Notes under the pieces: generated by a model | The model's database searches: none | Seen by the model: only the letters and a program-made list of their open reading frames with translations | Told to the model about the DNA's origin: nothing | Shown here: positions 23,201-35,400 of the stretch, piece after piece | Layout: every line of letters starts with the position of its first letter | Numbering within the stretch: position 1 is the first letter of the stretch | DNA from: Leptasterias polaris | Taxonomy: Eukaryota; Echinodermata; Asteroidea; Forcipulatida; Asteriidae | DNA: 64,000 nucleotides | Reading direction: 5' to 3' | NCBI GenBank assembly: GCA_037783415.1 | Contig: JAZGTN010000097.1 | Location: 2,170,001 to 2,234,000, forward strand | Program-made: the position numbers and the translations under genes

Positions 23201-26200
23201 AACCAGTAACCATTTCCAATATAGAGAGTGTTGGTGTGTTTACCTTCCCACTCATTCTTGATCTGTCGTCGAAGGTTTAGCGTAATGATCACATCAGCTC
23301 TGACGCTGGCCGGATGATTCTCCCCAATGTTAGGCTTAGCTACCTCAACCACTGAGAATGCTGTGATGGGCTGTAAAGAGGTAAACAATAATTAACCAGT
23401 CACAGTACTCAACACATCAAAGAGATTAATGAAAGAAGCATTTTGCGTGTTCGTGGCTGAGCGACTAAGAACACCGGACTCAAGCTCTGGTGTTTCTGAT
23501 CAGCAGAGTGTGGGTTCAAGTCTTGGTTGTGACAATTGTGTCCTTGAGCAAGATACTTAACCATAATTGCTTTGTCCTTAGGATGGGACATTAAGATGTA
23601 GGTCCCAAGTACTAGGATTGGCAGTGCACATAAAAGAACCCAGAACACCTATTGTGGAAGAGTAGGGATTAACCCCGGTGTTTCTGGTTCACATAGCAAG
23701 CACCCTTGTTTACAGGTTTCCTCAGGCTTGTGAGCTACGGTGATTAAGTTCACTTATGAGTCATCCTTAATTTCCTTACAAGAAATATATAAAAATAATA
23801 AATACTCAGTGATCCTACCTGAGCCATACGAGCCCAGCCACCAAAAAAGGTTTCTCCGTTCTCTGCAACCCAGGGCTTCATTCGTAGTATAGCATCCTCA
23901 AGGTCCTGACGGATCTCATCTGCAAGAACAAAACAAGGTGATATTCACCGATGTACATCTTATACAAGACACAAGTGGCTTGATACTGACATAAATTCCT
24001 GACCATAAAAAGAAAACAAACATCTTATTTTGGTTTTACCCAACACCGATGTTTGATAAGCGCCATATACGCTTTTCAAGTCCTGCTGGAAAAAACCACT
24101 GGCTACTTGGTGTCACAATTAAGTCCACTCTAATGAGTATAATGTGTTTTTTTTACAGAGGCAGATTTACTAGTCAATATGTAATGTGTCCCCCTTAAAA
24201 GGGTGCCAACTCTTCTACTTATAATTTTCTTTATGTTCATCATCCAAGAATACCCCAAAATAGCAAATAATCACCGAGGCTTGTTTCCATTGGAGGCTTA
24301 TTTCTATTGGAGGCTCATTTCCATTGGAGGCTTATTTTCATTGGAGGCTTATTTTCATTAGAGGCTCATTTCCATCTGAGGCTCATTTTCATTGGAGGCT
24401 CATTTCCATTGGAGGCTTATTTTCATTGGAGGCTTATTTTCATTAGAGGCTCATTTCCATCTGAGGCTCATTTTCATTGGAGGCTTATTTCCATCCGAGG
24501 CTTATTTCCATCCGAGGCTTATTTCCATTGGAGGCTCGATTTCACCCCAGGCTCATTTTCATTGGAGACTCATTTCCATCTAAGGCTCGTTTTCATTGGA
24601 GGCTCATTTCCATCTGAGGCTTATTTCCATTGGAGGCTTATTTTCATTGGAGGTTTATTTCCACTGGGGTACTTACACATTGACTCCAGTCTGAAAAGGT
24701 TGAAATTCCTCAGTAGGTAATCATGAAGAGTTAACATCTGAAGGTTGAGTTTGGGTAGAGCGAGACAACCTAAAACATTCAACAAAACAACAAGAGCATG
24801 TCACGGCGGGTAACATTGTGCTTTATTGGGACACATCAATCTTAATATCCCTTAAAACAAAAATCAAAGTGGGGAAAAACAACAGTTCTCGAGCAAAGAA
24901 GGCTACAACGATGCTAACCAACGATGGTAAGAGCTATATAAATGTTATTATTATTATTATTTATTATTATCCTATGCTACAAACCCTACCCAAGACATCT
25001 TACCTTCTCCAGAGAAATACTCGGTCGGAACTACATTCTCATCCCAAAGTAAAAGCTCCGTAGGGTACAGGGGCGTCTCATTGAGAACCTGAATCTGAGA
25101 TTGTCGACGCTCGTGCATTGATACCTGAAAATAAACACAAGAAGCCATGTAACTATGATAGGTGGCTTCTTCATCAGGGTACCTGTACACTAGAAGTTAT
25201 AGTCAAATTTAAGACCTTTTATAGTGTAAAGTTTCTCTTCTGAACAGTTAATTTTTGCGTTAATACTGTAGATCTCTCTCTCTCTCGGTTGTATTTTTAT
25301 TTCTCAAGGCTGTTTTTAGTAGCATAGCATTTCCAGTTGAACTTTTAGAGCCCAATTTTGATGCCCATGGGCCACTTTTCACCTTTTGTGATGAATATTT
25401 GATTTTAATTGTTTACCTTCTTTTAAAGTTTGTTTAACCTTTTTTGTGTACTTTTAATGTTTTTAAAATTGTAAATTCAAAATGCAATTCGGTCGTTGGA
25501 CCGCGAATTTTTGAATGTTTTAAATAAACCATAAACCATAATTATTATAACCTTATAATGCTACCCTTAAAAAAACAAAAACATAAGTAAGGGAATAAAA
25601 TGGGGAAGAAACAGCTATACCCACTCACACAATTTTTCACAAGCAGTGTAACAGTGCTTAACACACATCGGTGTAGGGTAAAAACCAAATTATATTCATT
25701 ATCCCCGATGCAAAATTAACATCTATTATACAGTGTAATTTGGTTCTTTACGAGCTGATAAGAAAACTCATTACACGCTTCAACCATTTTTAAGACCTCA
25801 AATAACTGAATTGAATACTTGTTAGTACTTTTTTAAACCTTAAATTTGGATAGTTTAAATTTTAAAAATGTTAACACTTTTTAAGAAACTGCAGAAACCC
25901 TGTTCATATAGATAGGTTGCAGTATGACGTAAGTCGGCCATCTTTACGGGCAATTTGGAACACACAGTCATGCGTTACGCGTGAGAACGGCGTGCAGCAC
26001 GCGCACATTTCACCAAACTCATTGCATGATTGGTTAATGATTGACGCGGCTGCGTTAATAATTTGAGCGCTTGACGCGCCTGCAAGCCAAAATGCGATTT
26101 GCCCGTAAAGATGGCGTCTACTGGGAACTATCTATACTGCGCAAATAGTGTCCATAAAAACGGCTGATCATTTGATTCTCTAGATGGTGCCATGTAAAGG

Positions 26201-29200
26201 GGTTTTACTTTCATACACTTGATTCAACTAGCTACTGCTGTACGAAGATTGGGCTTAAAGGCACAGTGTACTTTGGTAATTACTCCACAAGTTAATGACC
26301 ATAAAAACTTACTTGGTATACAGCACTGGAGAGCTGTTGATATTATAAAACATTGTTGGTATTGACCCCCTTTGAAGTAATGTAGTTTTTGAGAAAGAGG
26401 TAATTTTTCATGCATGACGCCTATCTCAGGCATCTGAATGCACACAATTTTATGCAACAAGGGTGTATTTTTCATTCATTATTTTCTTGCAACTTCGATG
26501 ACCAACTGTGCCCAAATTGTCACAGGTTTGTTATTTAATGAATATGTTGGCGATACACAAAGTGAGGATGCTGGTCTTTAAAATTACCAAAAGTATACCC
26601 TGCTTTTAAGGTACCAAAAAGGCACTTGACAGCAAACTTTAAGCAAACTTGACACATAGCTGAAAATAGCACGATTTAGAACAGGGGTTGATACGGGCCA
26701 TTCAATATAGCTTTATATCACACTTTCGTTACTATGGACTGACCAATCAGAATTGAGGATTCAAGTTTGCTTGAAGATAATACATGATACATGATAGCAT
26801 GATTATTTACCAGCACAACACCCAGTAGTTCGATGAACAAATTTAATTTCATTAATTCTGGTTGTGAAGCCAAGGTTTCTCATAAATGCATACTTGATCA
26901 CTATAGATAGTTCCCAGTAGACACCATCTTTACGGGCAAATTGCATTTTGGCATGCAGGCGCGTCAAGCGCTCTAATTATTAACGCAGCCGCGTTGTTCA
27001 CTGACCAATCGTGCAGTGAGTTTTGTGAAATGTGCGCGTGCTGCACGCCGTTCTCACGCGAAACGCATGACTGTGTGTTCCAAATTGCCCGTAAAGATGG
27101 CCGATTTACGTCATACTGCAACCTATCTATACTACCCAAGAACCCAATGGGGAGAAGACAAGGAAGGAAGTTCCAGTTTTACATGTGGCTGGAAAACCCA
27201 AGAGAATTATTCAAGGAAAAACCCACACAGTTTGTGATTCAAACCGGGTTCCTAGAGGTGGAAGTAGGGGAAAGACACCACTACGCCAACCCAACTGCCC
27301 AACCCAACCAACCCACATGGGTTTTCCGGCCGAACTCTACCAGCTCTTCAATAACATCCTTCTTCCTTACCATGAGTTCCAGTAAGAACCCTTTGTCACT
27401 AGTAGTTTCTGTTTCCTCTGGTAGTGGAGCCATCAGATGCAGATGAGCGGCAAACTGATGAAGCTGACTGGCACTAAACAAAAAAATACAACAAAAACAA
27501 AACATTTTATCTACGATATTGACCCAATTCACTTGACGTCGTCATCGTAACAAGAATGATATTTGGTCCTTGAGAAAAAGTAGGATCGTTTTATCAAGAA
27601 CAAGGACTGACCTACATGTATACAAGGTGTAGGCTTTAATAGACTTTTCATGCCTTACTAATAAAAAAAATTCTAATTTTTCCAAGAGCAAACAAATCAG
27701 AAAACAGACTAAAGTAGGAAGAATATCATGCCTGCCGTAACAAACACTGGTTGCACCAATTTGGGAATCAGTTTTCCCATATCATACTGTGTGGCGTAAA
27801 TTTTAGGCAATGCAAGCGTCTTTACATGCTTCCTGTGTCTTTACATGAGATTTGACGTCCAAAATGGCAGACCATGAGCAGACAGTTTCTGTGTGTGACG
27901 TCAGTGTAAAGGGTTTATAGAGCTGTACAAACTGATGATAAAACTAAGGGTCAAAAAATGAGACAACAATACATAAGAAAATAGCACAAAAAGTTAAAAC
28001 AAAGCAGCAAATGTGGGGGGGGGGGGGCTAAAAGGTAGTGCTTGTCGAGTTGTTCAACTGAGAATCTTAATGTAGAACTGAATTCACAAATAATTAATAA
28101 TGCTGCATTTGTTAACAAGGAATGAAAAAAACAGTAAATTAACAAAAAGATGCACAATAAAATATTTAATTTACAAAACAGACAAAAAGATTTTGTTTGA
28201 CTTACGTGAGTTTCTCAAAGTGGTTTGTTAGTGCCTTCCTGGTGTCTACACTGGCGACATTAGACAAAGAGAACCTCCTAAGGTCCTCAAACAACTTGTA
28301 GGCTGCCCTCTATGGAAAAAAAGATGAATCAGAAATATGAAAAATTATGTCAAAATCTTCAAATATTTGTGAGCAACTGATGGTATACTCCTACTGACCT
28401 CTTGCATAAACGCCACATACATCTACTATGGTAAGCATGTATTTAAACACTGTGTCGCATAAAATGCGCACGACACTCTAAAACACACAGGGACACAAGC
28501 TCCCAAAGTGGCACAACCAAGATCATTGTGATGATGATGTCAGGTGAATTTGGCCAACAGACCAATTCATTCAGTAGGTCATGTGTTCTTGCTGTGACAT
28601 TCAAACCGAGGAATTAAAACAAAAGGGACAATAGGACCACCATTGCTTTCACAAAGGAAAACAATGGGGTGTTGAACTAAGGAGGGTCCATGGTTGGAGG
28701 CAATTACACACTTGGATGCATTTCTCAAGTACCAGTGTTTTACTTAGACGCTCCTACGTTTCATTACACATCGCATGTGCTGGTTCTATCTTGCAGCACA
28801 CTTGCACTTCGCGTATGTATACAACAGACAAACAGTGGTGAATGAATTGTAAACAACAATGACAGAAATATTGCTTCATTGTTCACTACTTCATTGTGCA
28901 CATCGCACAGGAACATAAATCAACTTACCTAGTACCAGCATATTTACAACCTCAAACCCGGGACTATTTATAATATTGAACAAGGTGCTGGAAACAACCA
29001 AGGAGGACATGATCAAGGTAATGAACCCCCTGAGCCATGTACATGCATCTTTGTAGCACATCACGTGATTGGTTTTCGACGAATAAAAATTCACAATCTA
29101 TTACCATGGTGTTACAAATTCCTATATCATACCTGTAGTGAACTCATTCTGTCATAATGCAGGTCTGTCATCTCATGATCAGTCAAGGCAGTACCGGTTG

Positions 29201-32200
29201 AGTCGCTAATCTCAAAGCCCGTGTAGAATGTTAACATATCTAAAAGCTTCACACCGAAAAAGAGGATAAAAATCAATTTGTATCAAAAGCTACTACTTAA
29301 TGCTATATTAAATATCAGTAGGATTCAACACTTTTTATGGTAAAAATATAATCTAGTTAGGTTCCCGGTAATGCCATGTACTTAAATCTCACTTATGAGC
29401 TTTTACACCACTACCTTTTTTCAGAATCAACACAACACATAATAGAGATGCATGTACATGGTCTTACCGCAAACCTTACAACAATTGAAATATCTGATTT
29501 CCATCTTCATATAATATGACATATAAACATGCATACGCAGTTTATTTTTATGCCATTACAAAACCCAAACATAGAAAGCATAGTTGTAAACTTCTGGACT
29601 ACATTTGCATGATAACTTTACCTGGGTAAAGAGTTTGCCCTTCGTCCTTTTGTTGAGGTGTGACAGGCGGCAGCGTACTACAACATGACTGTCATCTAAG
29701 ACAACATTCAGGAAGCGTCTGGTAGGAAGCTGAGCCTAGGTTACAGAGAGTAACAAACAAGTTTAAAGAAAAGATACAACATTGGTAATTTGACGTGCAT
29801 TACACAACACACTGGACCAACAGCTTTACGTCTGATCCAAAGGACGAAGCAAAAATAGCCAAGTGTCTTGCTTAAGGACACAATCTACAAGGGTCAGGAC
29901 TCGAACCCACACTCTGTTGATCAGAACATCAGAACTTGAGTCCGTTACGCAAGACCGCTTGGCCCTGACACCCCACATAATAGGTGTTTATGGTTTTCCA
30001 AAAAAGCAAAACAAAAACATTACAAAACGCTTATTTCTCTTGCCATGCACAGCAACACTTAGAAGATTTTCTTCGTTCAACCCAAAATTATTTAAGATTT
30101 GATTGACACACACTATTTGCTGAAGATGACAGAAATCTGTTTTAATATCTTTGTAGAAACGTTCTGCTTTAGTAAACAAAATCCACTAACTTTCAAATCC
30201 AGTCTTTACACGACATGATAACCATTCCTATGGGGTAGAATCTAAATCAATCAGAAATTCCATATTCTTGAATATTTTGATATACTCAAATTTAAATGAA
30301 CTAATAACAAGTACCTCCAAGTCTGTCATGAGCTCGACAAATCTCTCACAGTAGTGTACTTTATTGGCTTTGACTTTCCCTGATAGGAGGAGAAATATCT
30401 CATAAATTAATCTCAAGTATAATCTACAAATTCACTCATTTTGATCAACATTTTAATTTGTTAAAGGTCGGGTCAATAACCTATAAAATATGCCCATATT
30501 AAGTGCAGATTTTCACTGTAAGCACAACGCCCAATTTAATAGAGCTGTTTAATAAGCACAAGAGTAAATAAGCGCAGCAAAATTGTGCTTACCACAATAA
30601 GGTTACCAGCCCCAAAAAAAACATTCCACATGTACTATCTCTGCCTGGTATCCTGCTCATTTTTGCTAAGCAGGAAATTGTTGAGCAATATTTCTGCTTA
30701 AGAAGCTCTATGAAAGGTTTGCCGTAAGTGCAGATCTTTGACTAACGTTAGGCAGAGCGGCAACATTGGGAACTGGTCGGCAACACATTCAATTCTGTTT
30801 AGACCCTTCTCACTGACGCAGGGTCTGCCATGCTCGAGCCCTACTCACATGTTGGATACGTACGCTTAGGGCCATCCATTTAGTAGCTGCGCCCAATTTC
30901 ATAGAGCTGCTTAAGCACAAAAAGTAGCTAAGCACAACCAAATTTTGCTTACCAGAATAAGGTTATCATCCAAACTACCATGTCTTATGTGCAATTTGTG
31001 ACTGGTATCCTGCTCATTTCTGCTTAGCAGACAATTGTTAAGCAATATTTTCTGCTTAAGCAGCTCTATGAAATCGGGCCCAGGTGATCATGCAATTCTA
31101 GTAACATGTGTGTAACGTGGGAGTGTAAGTACTCCAGTAGTGACGTCATAGCGACGTTATTTGGTTTGTTGTGCAATACAAATCTAGACATTCTTTGTGG
31201 CTATTTTACCCCATCAAAGAAATAACAAATAAAAAAAACATTACCTGTTTCCGGAATTGAGTCCAGTATCTTGTAGAAGCGTTGAATCAATCGTGACAAA
31301 AACTGTCTCTCAAATTCGTTCCTAAACACCAATGAAGGAGTTGAAATATACTGTTGTTAGTCCTGGCTAACTGGAAAGGGGTTGTCTTTCTTTGTCACGT
31401 ACCTTTCCCTGCCCCCCCCCCCTTTCTATAGACCCCTTGCATATGACGTCACAAGCTCAAACAGCGCCCTCACTGAGGTCAATGAAGGCCTATCATTGGC
31501 TGAGAGTTAGGCCTGACGCATACATGAAGAAACGTTGTCATTGTTGGACCTCAGCAATGGCGGCCAATGCAAGGGGTCTATTCCATTCTTTCCCATTCAA
31601 TCCTCATGCCCCATCTACGATGTGCCTGATCTTTCTTTCCACATTTTTTTTAAGTGTCTTATTTCTATTCAGTTTACTTATTGTATTTTTCTTCCCTGAA
31701 GTTATGTATTTTGTATTGTGTCTATGTACTTGTGAAATGACAGAATACATTATAATAATAGTAACAATATAAAATCTTCTGATGACTGCATAAGCAGTAT
31801 AGTTGACGACACTGAAGAAAATACAACAAATTGGTGTAAGAGTACAATTAATAAAATCCTCCTGCCTTAATAACTAATAAATTAAAAGGGGTATTTCATC
31901 ATGTAACTTGAAAATGTTGTGTCAGACCATTTCATTTAATTTCAATTCATTTATTAATTCTAGCTATGAAGCCAAGGATTCTCAGAAGAAAAAAAAAAAC
32001 TTAATCCTGATACCATGGTGAGAATGAGGAAGTTTCAGTTCTAGATGTGGGAGGGTTATTATTATTCAAATAATAAACCACATTATTATTATTATTACAG
32101 AATTATTCCAGGGAAAACCCACACAATCAGGCAGGGCCTGAAAACATGGTCCACATAGTGCCCCTGGCAGGCAGGATTTGAACTGGGGCCCTAGAGGAGG

Positions 32201-32435
32201 AAAGATACCACTACACATCACCCTTGCATTGTAAGCTTAACATTTTGGGGTTTTTTTATTCAAAAATAATCCCGTTTAAAATGCAAACATAGCAAGCAAA
32301 ATACATTTGATCACCTACTTTGCTTTTGTTTGATCGTCTGCTTTGGCATCCACTTTCTTAACGATATTCCAGAATTTCTTGTACTTTGGATACAGCTGCA
32401 GCTCTTTCTCAAGACGACCCTGTTGAAATTCAATA

Positions 32436-32470
<35 letters not shown>

Positions 32471-35400
32471 CATCAAGCATTTGTAGAACTCCATCAAACT
32501 AGCTTCATATTTGGAGGCGCTTAGTGAGTTAAGAAATTCAAGATAAAAGAGTTCACAGAATTTCTTGTAGGAGGGCAAGTGCAATGACAAATTGTAAGAA
32601 GATTTTAAAAGATGAGTCTTATTTTGAAGATCTGTAATAAGGTTGTGCTACATATAGGGTATAGTATAAGTCATGGAGTGAAAGCTAGCCATCAAGAGGC
32701 AATGCTGACTAATCAGTATTACTATATAGTTGAAAGCTAGCCATCAAGAGGCAATGCTGACTAATCAGTATTACTATATAGTTGAAAGCTAGCCATCAAG
32801 AGGCAATGCTGACTAATCAGTATTACTATATAGTTGAAAGCTAGCCATCAAGAGGCAATGCTGACTAATCAGTATTACTATATAGTTGAAAGCTAGCCAT
32901 CAAGAGGCAATGCTGACTAATCAGTATTACTATATAGTTGAAAGCTAGCCATCAAGAGGCAATGCTGACTAATCAGTATTACTATATAGTTGAAAGCTAG
33001 CCATCAAGAGGCAATGCTGACTAATCAGTATTACTATATAGTTGAAAGCTAGCCATCAAGAGGCAATGCTGACTAATCAGTATTACTATATAGTTGAAAG
33101 CTAGCCATCAAGAGGCAATGCTGACTAATCAGTATTACTATATAGTTGAAAGCTAGCCATCAAGAGGCAATGCTGACTAATCAGTATTACTATATAGTTG
33201 AAAGCTAGCCATCAAGAGGCAATGCTGACTAATCAGTATTACTATATAGTTGAAAGCTAGCCATCAAGAGGCAATGCTGACTAATCAGTATTACTATATA
33301 GTTGAAAGCTAGCCATCAAGAGGCAATGCTGACTAATCAGTGTTACTATATAGTTGAAAGCTAGCCATCAAGAGGCAATGCTGACTAATCAGTATTACTA
33401 TATAGTTGTTACAGTCATCAAGTGTGTATTGAAACAAAGATCAAATTGAGTACTTACTGGTAGCAGATTGACCCACATCGGCAATGATACTAGACGTTGG
33501 ACCTGATCTCTTATCACATCAACCTCCTACAAAGATTAACGTATTCCAATGTCAACACACTAAGATTTCCAGCAAAAATAAGTTTCCGACTTTGGGTTTA
33601 TAATCCTTAGATCCATGCTTTCAGATAGGAGCAACACTTCATTTCTAAAAATCAGAAGCTGGGGACAATGCTTATTGAAAAAGAAGGTACAATAAAGGCT
33701 GGAAAACTTGTGAAATCTTTGCACAATTTACACTTGTTTTCGAGTTAGGTCCGAGTCTGAGTTTCAAGACATGAGGCATCGATGTCAAGCTCATCTCCAA
33801 GGTCAGTAAAAAAAATAGGTAGATCTCAAGAACTCTTGAAACTAGTGTTTCCCCAGAGGGCCCAATTTCACAAAGTTGCGTAAATCATTGTAAGTGCAAA
33901 AAGTAACTAAGCACAAAAAATAATGCTTATCAGAATAAGGTTACCAGCTAAAATACCATGCCAAATGTACAACTTGTGACTGGTATCCTACTCGTTTTTG
34001 CATTGTTTTCCGCTAAAGCAGCTCTATGGAATTGGACCCTGGCTGAAAAACATTGAAATTGATGATTGAAATCAAATTTATGCACTCTGCAAACTGAAAA
34101 AAATGCAATACTCACACTAAGGTAAGATCATTCCATCTACACATCCAAATTGTGACTTTGTGATATATTGAGGACAAGGAAAAAGCTCATACATTGCACA
34201 TTATGATCATTTTTTTGTTTAGTAATTCCTTTGTGGCAAATCTTCACAATGAGGTGGTGATATTGGCCAAAAATGGCTGAGGTACGCTGCCTACTATTTG
34301 ACTGGGCAGGGCAATTATGGCTTAAAACAGATTTAGTTCCATGCAACAAAGTTGTATCTCAACTTATCCATTCGTGCCGAAGTTCGATCTGGGGTCTAAA
34401 CTCTTGCTATGTCATAACGGTGCTCTAAACATGATGCTTACCAGACTATTGAAGCAGTGTATGAGGAAACCCATGAGGATGGTCTGCTCTTTTATGTTCA
34501 CTTTGGCTTCGTCATCCTCAAGACAAAACTCCATCACTTGACGAAAGAACCCTGGAAAGTGTTCCGGTTTGGCTTTACATGCCTGGTAGATAATCAAATC
34601 AGAAATCAAGGTGAGATAAACAAATTCAATTTGTTACCACTCTTAAATTTCAACCCAAAGATTTTGATGCTCAATCATCTAAACATCCTTAGTAATTACT
34701 CCATACATGCATCACAGTGCGCCTTCTACAGTTGCCCCCAGGAAAGGCCATTTTCACAGAGTCTCATGGAAAAAGATCAACTAGTTTTTAGTCGTCTAGC
34801 CGCGCCCACTGCATGACCCGATTGTTGAAGTTCATCCATGGTTTGCAACGCAGCAAGGTCGTATTTTTCTGCTGTGTTTAACGGCATAAGATAGTATACA
34901 TTTGTGAGGCTGGTGAACCTTTCTCACATTCTTGTCAGCCACATACAGGTCCAAAACTACCTGCGCCTGTGCCAAGTTGCAAGTGTGATTGTTTTTAGCT
35001 GATAGCTTTAGGGGAAAATGGACTCCTGAGGTAGCATGTAGAGGGCGCACTGTGTTGTGAATTTCCTGAATTACTTTTCTTCCTCGTTTTACTATAGCAA
35101 CAACATTTATTCTGAGATGGATCTTTCCACGAGTTGCTGCCTTCCAATGAATACAATTAAGAGGAAAAACAAATTTTGACACATGAGCAGTTACAACCAA
35201 TGCCCAGTTTCATACAGCTGCTTAAGCACAAAAAGTAGCTGAGCACAACAAAAATATGAGTTCACCAGCCAAAATACCAGTAAACATGTACCATCTGTGA
35301 CTGGTATCATGTTCATTTTTGCTGAGTAGAAAATTATACAGCAATATTCAGTGCTTAAGCAGCTATATCAAATTGGGCCCAGGTTATTTACAAATTACAA

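Noticed and set aside
24307..24720. 137-codon open frame (EAHFHWRLI repeats)
   Set aside because: It is a translation of the 17-bp minisatellite with a 51-bp period, in an AQR intron.
26994..27446. 150-codon plus-strand ORF
   Set aside because: It overlaps the inverted MITE and the antisense of AQR exon 13.
32678..33405. CRISPR-like regular array
   Set aside because: Direct tandem repeat of 52 bp without spacers.
34832..35200. 122-codon minus-strand ORF in AQR intron 4
   Set aside because: No family recognised, no splice or phase link to AQR, and composition typical of a chance ORF; not called as a gene.
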